A stretch of DNA of 64,000 bases from Actinoplanes sichuanensis (GTDB lineage: Bacteria; Actinomycetota; Actinomycetes; Mycobacteriales; Micromonosporaceae), in the NCBI RefSeq assembly GCF_033097365.1, contig NZ_AP028461.1, forward strand, positions 6,138,001-6,202,000, read 5' to 3'. The notes below the pieces were generated by a model. The model ran no database searches. It was given only the letters and a program-made list of their open reading frames with translations, and had not been told where the DNA came from. This document shows positions 26,208 through 34,505 of the stretch, one piece after another (the first letter of the stretch is position 1; each line of letters starts with the position of its first letter). The position numbers and the translations under genes were made by a program.

Positions 26208-26243
26208 GGCGCCGTGGCTACCCCGCGAGGTAGCCACGGCGCC
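26208..26243 (+). terminator. Strong stem-loop after the nitroreductase gene
   Basis: Perfect 15-bp arms (26208-26222 and 26229-26243) with a 6-nt loop ccgcga, beginning 18 nt after the stop codon. This is one of the longest perfect stems in the window. Confidence 0.85.
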
Positions 26244-26795
26244 GGGCCGAAACGCGACCGCTGGGCTGCGAACCCGAATCACCGACCTGTCGCGCCCCCG
26301 ACCGCAGACGGCCGCCGTTCGAGTCGTCCCGCACACCGTGGGCGGGCCAGTCCCGCGCCCGAACGACGACGGCTGGCCAGGGGCCGCCACTCAACGCCGC
26401 TTCGACGCCGCATCTCCGCGTTCAACAACCACCACAAACCGCCACCCGACGCCGCTTCAGTACCGCATCTCCGCGTTCAACAGCCACCGCGAGCCGCCAC
26501 CCGACGCTGCCTTCGGTATCCCCGGTCCCGTGCTGGACCGCGGGTGCGGCGCGACGGGTCGGGGACTTGCCCCGCGCCCCGACCGGCGAGGGCTTCCGCC
26601 GTTCAGTGGGGGCCCGTGGACGCCTCAGGTGTGGTGGGGGCTCGTCGTCCGTACCGGATGAGGGTTTTGAAACGGGCGGAGAGCCGGCGGCGCGGTGGGT
26701 GCCGGAAGGGCGGGCCGGGGTCGCGGGGGTTTTGCAACGCAGGTGCACCGCGGGCTAATCACAACCGGACATGCGCGCTGCCGATCGAAGGCGGC
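26244..26795. other. Gene-free region with a diverged 55-bp duplication
   Basis: No convincing gene. A ~55-bp direct repeat is marked by gcatctccgcgttcaaca at 26410 and 26465, followed by ccgccacccgacgc in both copies. The plus strand is C-rich through this part. Towards 26640-26795 the base skew shifts to G-rich. The promoter of the TPR gene probably lies near the end. Confidence 0.5.
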
Positions 26796-27638
26796 GTGCG
26801 AACCGAGCCCCTTCTCGCCGAGGCCGATGCCCTGCTCGCCCGCGGCCGCGCCCACAATGCCGAACGGCTGCTCGCGCCCTTCGTCGGGCGGGAGCCGGAG
26901 AATGTCGGCGCCTGGCACCGGATGGCCCGGGCCCGTCTCGACCTCGACGACCTGAACGGCGCCCTGCTCGCCGCGCAAGCCGCGTGGCACCTGGACCCGT
27001 ACGACGTGGAGTCGCTGTTCTGGCTGAGCCAGGCCCGCTCCCGCCTGGCCGACCACGCCGAGGCGATCGCGGCCGCCGCGGCCGCCTGCCGGGAGGACCC
27101 GGGCAACCCGCGCCTGCACAACCGGCTGGCCGAGGCGCAGCTGGCGGCCGGTCTGCCGACCGACGCCGCCGAGGGACTGCGAGTCGTGGCGGACATGGCC
27201 CGCTACGACGCCGACCTGTACGTCACCTACGGGCTGGCGCTGTTCGCGATCGGCCGACCGCTGAGCGCCCGCGAGGCACTCGGACACGCGCTGGCGATCG
27301 ATTTCGGTCACACGGGGGCTCGGGCGGCACTGCGGAAGTTCGATCGGGCGATGAGTACCGCGATCGACGCGGCCTCCCTCGCACTGGCCGCCGACGAGTT
27401 CGCCGAGTCGCTGCGCATCCACCCCGGCCGGCAGCCGTCGCGGCGCCCCGGCCCGGGCCGCGAGGCCCTCGGTCACGTGGCCCGGGTGTCCCTGGTGTGG
27501 TTCCTGGCCGCGATCGCGGGCGTGGGAATCCTGGAGGCGACCGGCCTGCTGGTCGCGCCCACCAGCCTGTACCTGACCCTGTTCGCCGCCGCCGGCGCCG
27601 CCGGTTGCGTGTCCACGCTGGCACGTCCGTCGCACTAG
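26796..27638 (+). CDS. TPR protein with two C-terminal membrane spans
   Basis: A 280-residue protein. Its first ~190 residues are tetratricopeptide-like helical pairs (AWHRMARARLDLDDLNGALLAAQAAWHLDP is the clearest block). The C terminus has two hydrophobic spans (SLVWFLAAIAGVGILEATG and LYLTLFAAAGAAGCVSTL). It is probably an anchored cytoplasmic protein-interaction module. The GTG start at 26796 has GAAGG a few bases upstream; the open frame continues far upstream through Arg/Pro-rich non-coding DNA, so longer versions are unlikely. No partner is apparent from neighbours. Confidence 0.72.
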   Translation: MRTEPLLAEADALLARGRAHNAERLLAPFVGREPENVGAWHRMARARLDLDDLNGALLAAQAAWHLDPYDVESLFWLSQARSRLADHAEAIAAAAAACREDPGNPRLHNRLAEAQLAAGLPTDAAEGLRVVADMARYDADLYVTYGLALFAIGRPLSAREALGHALAIDFGHTGARAALRKFDRAMSTAIDAASLALAADEFAESLRIHPGRQPSRRPGPGREALGHVARVSLVWFLAAIAGVGILEATGLLVAPTSLYLTLFAAAGAAGCVSTLARPSH

Positions 27639-27825
27639 CGGCGCTTCCGTCAGGGCCGACATCCCGCCGGAATCGAACCCTCGGTGACATCCGATTCGCC
27701 GATGGCGATGGATGCTCGGGTCCGGGATCGGGATCATCGCCGCGGCGCCGCCGATCACCCGGATGTGGCCGCCGGCGGAAGAGCCTCGCGCACTGGTCGG
27801 CCCGGCTCGCCGAGCGGGCCGGACC

Positions 27826-27954
27826 GTCAGCGGGCGTCGCGTAGCCGACGAAGGACGCGGGTCAGACCGTCAGCGGGCGTCGCGTAGCCGACGAAGGACG
27901 CGGGCCGGACCGTCAGCGGGCGTCGCGTAGCCGACGGAGGATGCGGGTCAGATC
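27826..27954. repeat. 43-bp tandem repeat, three units, duplicating the 3' end of the MarR gene
   Basis: gtcagcgggcgtcgcgtagc recurs at 27826, 27869 and 27912. The third unit is the real end of the MarR gene: its stop codon and last 13 codons. The other two are extra copies lying downstream of the gene. Confidence 0.92.
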
Positions 27955-28323
27955 GGCTCGGTCGGCCGGGTCCAGGCCGGCGAACAGGCGGTCGGCCTCG
28001 GCGGCCCGGGCCTCGTTGATCGCCTGCATCGTGGAGACGCCCTGCGGGGTCAGGCCGACCAGGGTCGCGCGCCGGTCCGACGGGTCCGGCCTACGGATGG
28101 CGAGGCCGCGTTTCTCCAGGTCGTCGATCACCTCGGTGGCTGAGCGCGGCGCGATCCGCAGGTGCTCGGCGAGCGCGCTGAGCCGCATCTCACCGTGCCT
28201 GGACAGCACCCCGAGCGCGCGGGACTGCGACGGTGACACGTGCCAAGGCTCCAGTGCGATCTTGGTTTGCACGCGCAGCCGTCGGGTCACCGCCCAGAAC
28301 ACCTCGAGCAGGTTCTCCTCCAC
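27913..28323 (-). CDS. MarR-family regulator of the adjacent ABC exporter
   Basis: A 136-residue winged-helix regulator (VEENLLEVFWAVTRRLRVQT at the N terminus; MRLSALAEHLRIAPRSATEVID as recognition region; wing RRPDPSDRRATLV; C-terminal dimer helices). The start is a GTG at 28321-28323. It is divergent from an ABC exporter across ~130 bp that contains a long inverted repeat, so it very probably represses both. Its last codons are triplicated in a 43-bp tandem array. Confidence 0.88.
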   Translation of the reverse strand: MEENLLEVFWAVTRRLRVQTKIALEPWHVSPSQSRALGVLSRHGEMRLSALAEHLRIAPRSATEVIDDLEKRGLAIRRPDPSDRRATLVGLTPQGVSTMQAINEARAAEADRLFAGLDPADRADLTRILRRLRDAR

Positions 28324-28356
28324 GGGAACAATCTAACAGCGGCTACCGTTGTTCCC
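28324..28356. promoter_or_regulatory. Inverted repeat, candidate MarR operator
   Basis: gggaacaa (28324-28331) and ttgttccc (28349-28356) are perfect 8-bp arms spaced by 17 nt, directly abutting the MarR start. A third gttgttcc copy lies at 28378-28385, upstream of the exporter gene. Confidence 0.6.
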
Positions 28357-28452
28357 TCATGGTGAGGTAACCTCAGCGTTGTTCCGGTGGCTCGTCGATC
28401 CGCCCTCCGCGTGACGACGGGGCCACTTCGGCCGTACCCAGGAGGGTTGTTC

Positions 28453-30234
28453 TTGGCAGATGGAAAAGGCCGCGGCGCGGCACGCACACTGACCCCCGCG
28501 GAGAAGGCGCAGGCCCGCGCCGTCCCGCTGCGCCGGATCGGCGCACTGTTCATCGGCCACCGGCGGCAGCTCGCCGTCGTCGTGGCCGTCATCGTCCTCT
28601 CGTCGATCATCTCGATGGGCTCGCCGTTCCTGCTGCGCGAGGTCATCGACGTCGCTCTGCCGCAGTCCGACGTGCGGCTGCTGATTCTGCTGGTGGCCGG
28701 CATGGTCGGCATCGCGGCGGCCACGTCCGCGCTCGGTGTGGTGCAGACCTGGATCTCCACGACCGTCGGCCAACGTGTCATGCACCGGTTGCGCACCCAG
28801 GTCTTCGCGCACCTGCAACGGCAGTCGGTCGGCTTCTTCACCCGCACCCGCACCGGCGAGGTGCAGTCCCGCATCACCAACGACATCGGCGGCATGCAGC
28901 AGGTCGTCACGTCGACCGCCACGTCCGTGGCGGCCAATCTGACCACGGTGATCGCCACCCTGGTCGCGATGACCGCGCTGTCCTGGCAGCTCACCCTGGT
29001 CTCGCTGGTCGCGCTGCCACCGGCGATCTACTGGACCAGACGGGTCGCCCGGATGCGTCAGGCGATCACCGCGCAGCGGCAGCGTGAGCTGGCCGACCTC
29101 AACGTGATCATCGACGAGGGCCTGTCGATCAGTGGCATCCAGCTGGCCAAGACGATGGGCGCCGGCGGCCAGCTGACCGAGCGGTTCACCGCCTCGTCGG
29201 CCCGCCTCATCGACCTGGAGCTGCGCTCCGAGTTGGCCGGGCGCTGGCGGATGGCGACCATGAGCATCGTGTTCGCGGTCATCCCGGCGTCGATCTATCT
29301 GGCCGCGGGGCTGCCGTTCGCGGCCGGGGCGATGAGCATCGGCACGCTCGTCGCGTTCACCGGGCTCCAGGCCGGGCTGTTCCGGCCGCTGATGAGCCTG
29401 CTCGACGTGGGCGTCACCCTGACCGCGTCCCTCGCGCTGTTCCAGCGCATCTTCGAATATCTCGACCTGCCGGTCGAGATCAAGGAGCCGGCGGCACCCG
29501 TCCGGCTCGGTCGGGTGCGGGGCCACCTGAGGTTCGAGGATGTCACTTTTGTGTACGGGGAGAGCCCCACCGCCGCACTGGCCGGAGTGAGTCTGGACGT
29601 CCCGGCGGGTACGTCGCTGGCTCTCGTCGGCGAGACCGGGTCCGGCAAGAGCACGATCGCCGCCCTGATCGCCCGCCTCCACGACCCCACGTCGGGTCGC
29701 GTGACGATCGACGGCGTCGACCTGCGTGACCTGTCACTGGACGACCTGGCCGCGACCGTCGGCGTGGTCAGCCAGGAGACGTATCTGCTGCACACCACCA
29801 TCCGGGAGAACCTGCGCTACGCGAAACCGGACGCGACCGACGCCGAGATCGAGCGGGCCGCCCGAGCCGCCCAGATCCACGACCTGATCGCGGCCCTACC
29901 CGACGGCTACGACACGATGGTCGGTTCCCGGGGGCACCGATTCTCCGGCGGCGAGAAACAGCGCATCGCCATCGCCCGGACGCTGCTGCGTGACCCACGG
30001 ATCCTGGTGCTCGACGAGGCTACGAGCGCCCTCGACAACGAGACCGAACGGGCCGTGCAGCGAGCCTTCGACGAACTGTCCCGGGGCCGCACCACGGTGA
30101 CGATCGCCCACCGCCTGTCCACGGTCCGCAACGCCGACCAGATCGCCGTCATCGACCACGGCCGCATCCTGGAGTCGGGCACGCACGAGGCCCTGATCGA
30201 GGCCGAGGGCCGATACGCCGCCTTGGCCCGCTGA
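28453..30234 (+). CDS. ABC exporter, half-transporter with fused membrane and ATPase domains
   Basis: A 593-residue type I exporter of the MsbA/BmrA kind that would act as a homodimer to expel drugs or lipids. It has an N-terminal membrane domain with six spans (VVVAVIVLSSIISMGSPFLL onward), then the ATPase domain with Walker A GETGSGKST, Q-loop SQETYLL, signature FSGGEKQRIAIAR, Walker B ILVLDEATSALD and H-loop IAHRLST. The TTG start at 28453 has GGAGGG 7 nt upstream; the longer frame from 28387 lacks one. It is divergent from a MarR regulator. Its last 13 codons are copied twice downstream. Confidence 0.9.
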   Translation: MADGKGRGAARTLTPAEKAQARAVPLRRIGALFIGHRRQLAVVVAVIVLSSIISMGSPFLLREVIDVALPQSDVRLLILLVAGMVGIAAATSALGVVQTWISTTVGQRVMHRLRTQVFAHLQRQSVGFFTRTRTGEVQSRITNDIGGMQQVVTSTATSVAANLTTVIATLVAMTALSWQLTLVSLVALPPAIYWTRRVARMRQAITAQRQRELADLNVIIDEGLSISGIQLAKTMGAGGQLTERFTASSARLIDLELRSELAGRWRMATMSIVFAVIPASIYLAAGLPFAAGAMSIGTLVAFTGLQAGLFRPLMSLLDVGVTLTASLALFQRIFEYLDLPVEIKEPAAPVRLGRVRGHLRFEDVTFVYGESPTAALAGVSLDVPAGTSLALVGETGSGKSTIAALIARLHDPTSGRVTIDGVDLRDLSLDDLAATVGVVSQETYLLHTTIRENLRYAKPDATDAEIERAARAAQIHDLIAALPDGYDTMVGSRGHRFSGGEKQRIAIARTLLRDPRILVLDEATSALDNETERAVQRAFDELSRGRTTVTIAHRLSTVRNADQIAVIDHGRILESGTHEALIEAEGRYAALAR

Positions 30235-30584
30235 CCTCCCGGCCCGGCCCTGCCCCGTGACCCGGCGCTTTCGGGCGGGCGCAGCCGGTTTCCGGCGGCC
30301 CGCCCCGGCACGGGACCTCGGGCAGATCGAGGCCGAGGGCCGATACGCCGCCTTGGCCCGCTGACCTCCCGGCCCGGCCCTGCCCCGTGACCCGGCGCTT
30401 TCGGGCGGGCGCGACCGGTTTCCGGCGGCCCGCCCCGGCACGGGACCTCGGGCAGATCGAGGCCGAGGGCCGATACGCCGCCTTGGCCCGCTGACCTCCC
30501 GGCCCGGCCCTGCCCCGTGACCCGGCGCTTTCGGGCGGGCGCGACCGGTTTCCGGCGGCCCGCCCCGGCACGGGATCTCGGGCA
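30195..30584. repeat. 130-bp tandem repeat, three units, each carrying the exporter 3' end and a hairpin
   Basis: Units start at 30195, 30325 and 30455 and are nearly identical. The first 40 bp of each is the end of the ABC exporter gene including TGA. The remainder contains nested complementary segments (ccccgtg with cacgggg-type, gggcgggc with gcccgccc around ccggtttccgg), so each unit can fold as a GC-rich hairpin and may be a triplicated terminator. Confidence 0.92.
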
Positions 30585-30818
30585 GGCGTCGCCCGTCTTG
30601 GCCGATTCGGCCCGGCGGTCGCGCCTTGGGCGAGATGGACCGGGCGGCGCGTGACGGCCGCGATCCTTGTTGGTGGGCTGCCCACTGGTCCTGCGGGCGA
30701 CCCGGTTCACGAGGCAGTTCGGCCCGGCAGGCACACGTTCCAGCAAGCACGCTTCGACCGGTCCGGATCGGTAGGCGCACGCCTTCCGGCCGACACGCCT
30801 CGGCACGATCCGGGCCTG

Positions 30819-30950
30819 CATGCGTCCGCCGATCCGAGCCGACACGCCTCCGCCGATCCGAGCCCGCACGCCTCCGCCGATCCGAGCCCGCACGCCTCCG
30901 CCGATCCGAGCCCGCACGCCTCCGCCGATCCGGGCCTGCATGCGTCCGCC
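30819..30950. repeat. 24-bp tandem repeat, five to six units
   Basis: gatccgagcc recurs at 30831, 30855, 30879 and 30903, with gatccgggcc at 30927. The unit is cacgcctccgccgatccgagcccg. Although 24 is a multiple of three, no surrounding open frame looks like a real protein. Confidence 0.9.
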
Positions 30951-31750
30951 GGTCCGGGCCGACTCATGTCTCGGCCGGCACACGCCTCGGCTCGATCCGG
31001 ACCAGCACATGCCTCGGCTGATCCGGCCTGACTGACGCCCGCTTTTCGACAGACACGTCATGACCCAACCCGCCCGCCGGGCGCCCGAATTCGGGACAAA
31101 ACGTCATGACTGAACCGACCCGGCAGGAAAACGCTTCCCACAGGCACGCCATGGCCGAGTCGGTTGGACGGGCGCGCCCCTGGGGTTCCGGGATCAGGAT
31201 CCAGCCGGGTCTCCGGCGGCGGCGTCGACTCTCGTATCGGTGTCAGCGATACTCCGACCTCGGCGGCGCGACAGTAACGCTAAAACCGCGCGGAAGCACC
31301 CATGACCGCGCCGCCTGGCGATCAATCCGGACTAGAAGGAAAGCAATGCAGACCCGGGACCACACCTAAGCAGGCCCGACCGGGACGGACACGCCTCACG
31401 CGGACCGGGACCACACCCTGAGCAGGCCAGACCGGACATACGCCTCACGCGGACCCGGGGCCACACCTTGAGCTGACTCGACCGGATGGGTGGGGTTCGG
31501 TGCCGGGGGCGCGTGTCGGTCTGGAGTGGCTTCAGGCGGTTCGGGATGAGGCTGGTTCGGTTCGGGATGGGTGGTTCGAGACGGCACGAGGTCGGTTCGA
31601 GACGGCACGGGGCCGATTCGAGACGGCACGGGGCCGATTCGAGACGGCAACGGAGCCGCCTCGGGGCGGCACGGAGTCGGTTCGGGGCGGGATGGGTGTG
31701 GTTGTTGGGGTTGTGGCCGTACCCGAACGGGATCTTGATCTTGAATGGAG
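30951..31750. other. Gene-free region between the two regulator/transporter pairs
   Basis: Together with the arrays upstream this makes about 1.5 kb without a credible gene (30235-31750). Seen here are acgtcatgac twice (about 31055 and 31101), two to three ~52-bp units containing cacgcctcacgcggac (31353-31470), and a 21-bp array (31575-31658). A ribosome-site-like aaggaaag before an ATG at 31346 opens a frame of only 7 codons; it is noted but not called as a gene. Confidence 0.5.
31575..31658. repeat. 21-bp tandem repeat, four units
   Basis: ttcgagacgg recurs at 31575, 31596, 31617 and 31638 (period exactly 21; unit ttcgagacggcacggggccga). The last unit degenerates into related gcggcacggag sequence. 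Confidence 0.9.
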
Positions 31751-32236
31751 TCAGGGGCGGCGGAGTTCGTCGCGGTAGGAGGTCAGGGCGCCGATCATGC
31801 CGTGGAGGAACTTTTCGATGGTGTGGAGTTCGTCCAGGCCGAACTGGGACATCACCTCGTCGGTGCGGGGGGCCAGCGGGGCGAAGAACGACAGGGCGAG
31901 GGCCATGCCGGCGTCCGCGTAACGCAGATGGACCACCCGGCGGTCGGCGCTCTCCCGGCTGCGCCGTAGGTGGCCGCCGCGTTCCAAGCGGTCGATCAGG
32001 GCGGTCGTCGCGCCCGATGTCAGGCCGATCGCCTCGCCGAGGCGGCCCGGGGTGAGCGGCTCGCCGCGGCGCTCGGCGTGCATGACGGCGAGCAGCGCAT
32101 GCATGTCGGTGGCGTGCAGCCGGTGCTGGTTGGCGAACGCGTGCCCGATGTGCTGCGCCTCGCCGCTGTACGTGTTCAGCAGGTCCACGAGCTCCCTGCG
32201 TAACCGCGCACGTTCCGCGGTCTCGGTTCCTTCCAC
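31751..32236 (-). CDS. MarR-family regulator beside the MMPL transporter
   Basis: A 161-residue winged-helix protein (RRELVDLLNTYSGEAQHIGHA at the N terminus; LTPGRLGEAIGLTSGATTALID recognition segment; wing RSRESADRRVVHLRY). The start is a GTG at 32234-32236 without an obvious ribosome site. It is divergent from an MMPL transporter gene with a 14-bp palindrome between them, indicating autoregulation and control of the transporter. Ligand unknown. Confidence 0.85.
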   Translation of the reverse strand: MEGTETAERARLRRELVDLLNTYSGEAQHIGHAFANQHRLHATDMHALLAVMHAERRGEPLTPGRLGEAIGLTSGATTALIDRLERGGHLRRSRESADRRVVHLRYADAGMALALSFFAPLAPRTDEVMSQFGLDELHTIEKFLHGMIGALTSYRDELRRP

Positions 32237-32271
32237 GGGGGTAAGTGTTGCAGATCAGCTCCCGGTGGTGA

Positions 32272-32301
32272 ACAATCTCGATTGTAAAGATTCTCAGTCT
32301 T
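32272..32301. promoter_or_regulatory. Candidate MarR operator upstream of the MMPL gene
   Basis: acaatctcgattgt (32272-32285) is a perfect palindrome, followed at 32287-32301 by a looser inverted repeat aagattctcagtctt. Both lie in the AT-richer promoter region of the divergent pair, 36 nt from the MarR start. Confidence 0.6.
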
Positions 32302-32328
32302 GAAGAAATGCCTTAGGGGGCACCTGCA

Positions 32329-34389
32329 ATGAGACGGGCATGGGCGACGCTCCTCCTGGCCCTGCTGCTCGGCGGGCTCGTGTTCGGGTTCGCCGGGACC
32401 ACCGAGACCGACAACGACCCGACCTCGTCGCTGCCGTCCTCGGCTGAGTCGACGCGGGTCGCCGAGCTGCAGAAACAACTGCCGTCCGGACGGACCAACC
32501 CGGCGCTGATCGTGGTGGCCAAGGGTGGGGCGGCGCTCACCGACGCCGACCTGGTCACGGTCACCGGGCTGGGCCGGCCGATCCTGTCCGAGGATCGCAA
32601 GGCCGCCATCGTCACCGTGCCGCTGCCGGCCACCGGTGACGCCAACGCCACCAGTGACGCCGTCGCCGAGTTGCGGGCGAAGGTCGGGGACGGGCTGCCG
32701 GCGGGAGTGACCGCGCAGGTCACCGGCGGTGCGGGCTTCGGTGCCGACCTGTCCAACAGCTTCAGCGGCGCCAACACCAAACTGCTGATCGTCACCGTGG
32801 TGGTCGTCACGATCCTGCTGCTGGTCACCTACCGCAGCCCGATCCTGTGGATCGTCCCGCTGTTCGTCGTCGGGTTCGCCGACCAGCTCGCCGCCAAGGT
32901 CATCGCACTGTTGTCGCAGCACACCGACCTGGCGGTCAACGGCTCCACCGCCGGCATCGTCACGGTGCTGGTGTTCGGCGCCGGGACCGACTACGCGCTG
33001 TTGCTGATCTCCCGCTACCGGGAGGAGCTGCACAGATACGAGAACCGGTTCGAGGCGATGGCGAAGGCGCTGCGCGGGGCCGGGCCGGCCATCGCGGCCA
33101 GCGCCGGCACGGTCATCCTGGCCCTGCTCACCCTGCTGCTGGCCAGCCTGAAGAGCAACACCGCACTCGGTGTGTCGGCGGCCGCCGGGGTGGCCATCGC
33201 CGCCGTGTTCGCGCTCGCCGTGCTGCCCGCCGCGCTGGTGATCTGCGGCCGGAAGCTGTTCTGGCCGTTCATCCCGCGGGTCGGCGAGTCCGGTCCGGAG
33301 GACGGCAAGGGCTTCTGGGCCAAGGTCGGCCGTGGTGTCGTCCGCCGCCCGGTCATGGTCACCGCGGCGTCGATGGTCGTTCTCGGCCTGCTCGCGTTGG
33401 GTGGCCTCGGCACCAAGGTCGGCCTCTCGCAGACCGAGCAGTTCCGGGTCGAGGCCGAGTCGGTGCAGGGTCTGGAGACGCTCTCCAAGTACTTCCCGGC
33501 CGGTGCCGCCGGGCCCGCGGTGATCCTGACCGAACCGGCCAAGGCGGAGCAGGTGCTGGCCACCGTGTCGGCCACCGAGGGCGTCGCCCAGGCCCGGATC
33601 GCCGAGCAGAACGCGACGCAGGTCAGCATCAGCGCCGTACTGGAGGCCGCACCGGACACCGCCGAGGCGTTCGACACGATCCGGGCGCTGCGGGCCGGGC
33701 TGGACGGTGACGCGCTGGTCGGCGGCTCGGTCGCGACCGCGCTCGACACCCGGGACGCGGCCCGCCACGACCTGCTCGTGATCGTCCCGGTGATCCTGGC
33801 CGTGGTGTTCCTGGTCCTGGTCGCGCTGCTGCGGGCCCTGGTCGCCCCGGTGCTGCTGATGGTCACCGTGGTGGTCAGCTTCCTGGCCTCGCTCGGCGCC
33901 GGGGCGTGGCTGTTCCGGAACGTGTTCGACTACCCGGCCCTGGACAACTCGGTGCCGCTGTTCTCGTTCCTGTTCCTGGTCGCGCTCGGGGTCGACTACA
34001 ACATCTTCCTGGTCACCCGGGCCAAGGAGGAGGCGGCCACCCGCGGCACCCGCGACGGCATGGTGCACGCGCTCGCGGTCACCGGGGCCGTGATCACCAG
34101 CGCCGGGATCCTGCTGGCGGCGGTGTTCGCGGTGCTCGGGGTGCTGCCGGTGGTCACGCTCACCCAGATCGGGGTGATCGTCGGCATCGGGGTGCTGCTG
34201 GACACGCTGCTCGTGCGTACCGTGCTGGTTCCGGCTCTGGCGACGCTCACCGGGGACCGGTTCTGGTGGCCGGGCCGGCCGCAGGCGGTCGTCGAGAGCG
34301 CCGAATCGTCGGCGACGCGGCCGCAGACCGATTGGGAGGCGGTCAACCGCACCCAGATCACCGAGACCGCGGGTGACCAGAACCGCTAG
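32329..34389 (+). CDS. MMPL-family (RND superfamily) membrane transporter
   Basis: A 686-residue proton-driven exporter with the two-fold RND layout: one span, a large extracytoplasmic domain and a cluster of spans, then the same again. MMPL marks are VFGAGTDYALLLISRYREE in the first half and VALGVDYNIFLVTRAKEE in the second; the aspartates and tyrosines of these GxxxDY motifs carry protons. The ATG follows GGGGG at a suitable distance. It is regulated probably by the divergent MarR protein and ends in a perfect terminator. The substrate could be a lipid, siderophore or antibiotic and cannot be told from context. Confidence 0.92.
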   Translation: MRRAWATLLLALLLGGLVFGFAGTTETDNDPTSSLPSSAESTRVAELQKQLPSGRTNPALIVVAKGGAALTDADLVTVTGLGRPILSEDRKAAIVTVPLPATGDANATSDAVAELRAKVGDGLPAGVTAQVTGGAGFGADLSNSFSGANTKLLIVTVVVVTILLLVTYRSPILWIVPLFVVGFADQLAAKVIALLSQHTDLAVNGSTAGIVTVLVFGAGTDYALLLISRYREELHRYENRFEAMAKALRGAGPAIAASAGTVILALLTLLLASLKSNTALGVSAAAGVAIAAVFALAVLPAALVICGRKLFWPFIPRVGESGPEDGKGFWAKVGRGVVRRPVMVTAASMVVLGLLALGGLGTKVGLSQTEQFRVEAESVQGLETLSKYFPAGAAGPAVILTEPAKAEQVLATVSATEGVAQARIAEQNATQVSISAVLEAAPDTAEAFDTIRALRAGLDGDALVGGSVATALDTRDAARHDLLVIVPVILAVVFLVLVALLRALVAPVLLMVTVVVSFLASLGAGAWLFRNVFDYPALDNSVPLFSFLFLVALGVDYNIFLVTRAKEEAATRGTRDGMVHALAVTGAVITSAGILLAAVFAVLGVLPVVTLTQIGVIVGIGVLLDTLLVRTVLVPALATLTGDRFWWPGRPQAVVESAESSATRPQTDWEAVNRTQITETAGDQNR

Positions 34390-34414
34390 GTAAGAGGCTC
34401 TACTCACCGCCAGA

Positions 34415-34447
34415 GATGCCGGGTGGCCGCAACGGCCACCCGGCATC
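34415..34447 (+). terminator. Terminator after the MMPL gene
   Basis: Perfect 14-bp arms (gatgccgggtggcc and its complement) with a 5-nt loop gcaac, 25 nt after the stop codon. Confidence 0.88.
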
Positions 34448-34476
34448 GCCCTGTTCCGAGACGGGACTATCCAGTT

Positions 34477-34497
34477 ATCCTACTCAATCGATAGGAT
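34477..34497 (+). promoter_or_regulatory. Promoter-proximal inverted repeat before the sulfite oxidase gene
   Basis: atccta (34477-34482) and taggat (34492-34497) form an inverted repeat with a 9-nt spacer. TAGGAT also fits a -10 hexamer whose last base is 8 nt before the ATG, so transcription may begin at or next to the start codon, with the repeat acting as a repressor site. Confidence 0.4.
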
Positions 34498-34505
34498 CCC
34501 TCGGC

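Noticed and set aside
27660..27720. A tRNA-like T-loop word (aatcgaaccc) on the minus strand
   Set aside because: The T-stem does not pair and no acceptor, D or anticodon arms can be formed around it.
30819..30950. Regular repeats that could suggest a CRISPR array
   Set aside because: Units are 24 bp with no spacers between them and no cas genes are nearby; these are simple tandem repeats.
31346..31369. A mini-frame MQTRDHT with a good ribosome-site-like aaggaaag
   Set aside because: Only seven codons, no downstream gene to attenuate, and it lies in repeat DNA; retained as a note only.
32176..34446. A 756-codon minus-strand open frame opposite the MMPL gene
   Set aside because: Its His/Asp/Gln/Arg-rich composition (DQQQ, HGDHQ) is typical of antisense frames; MMPL motifs are clear on the plus strand.
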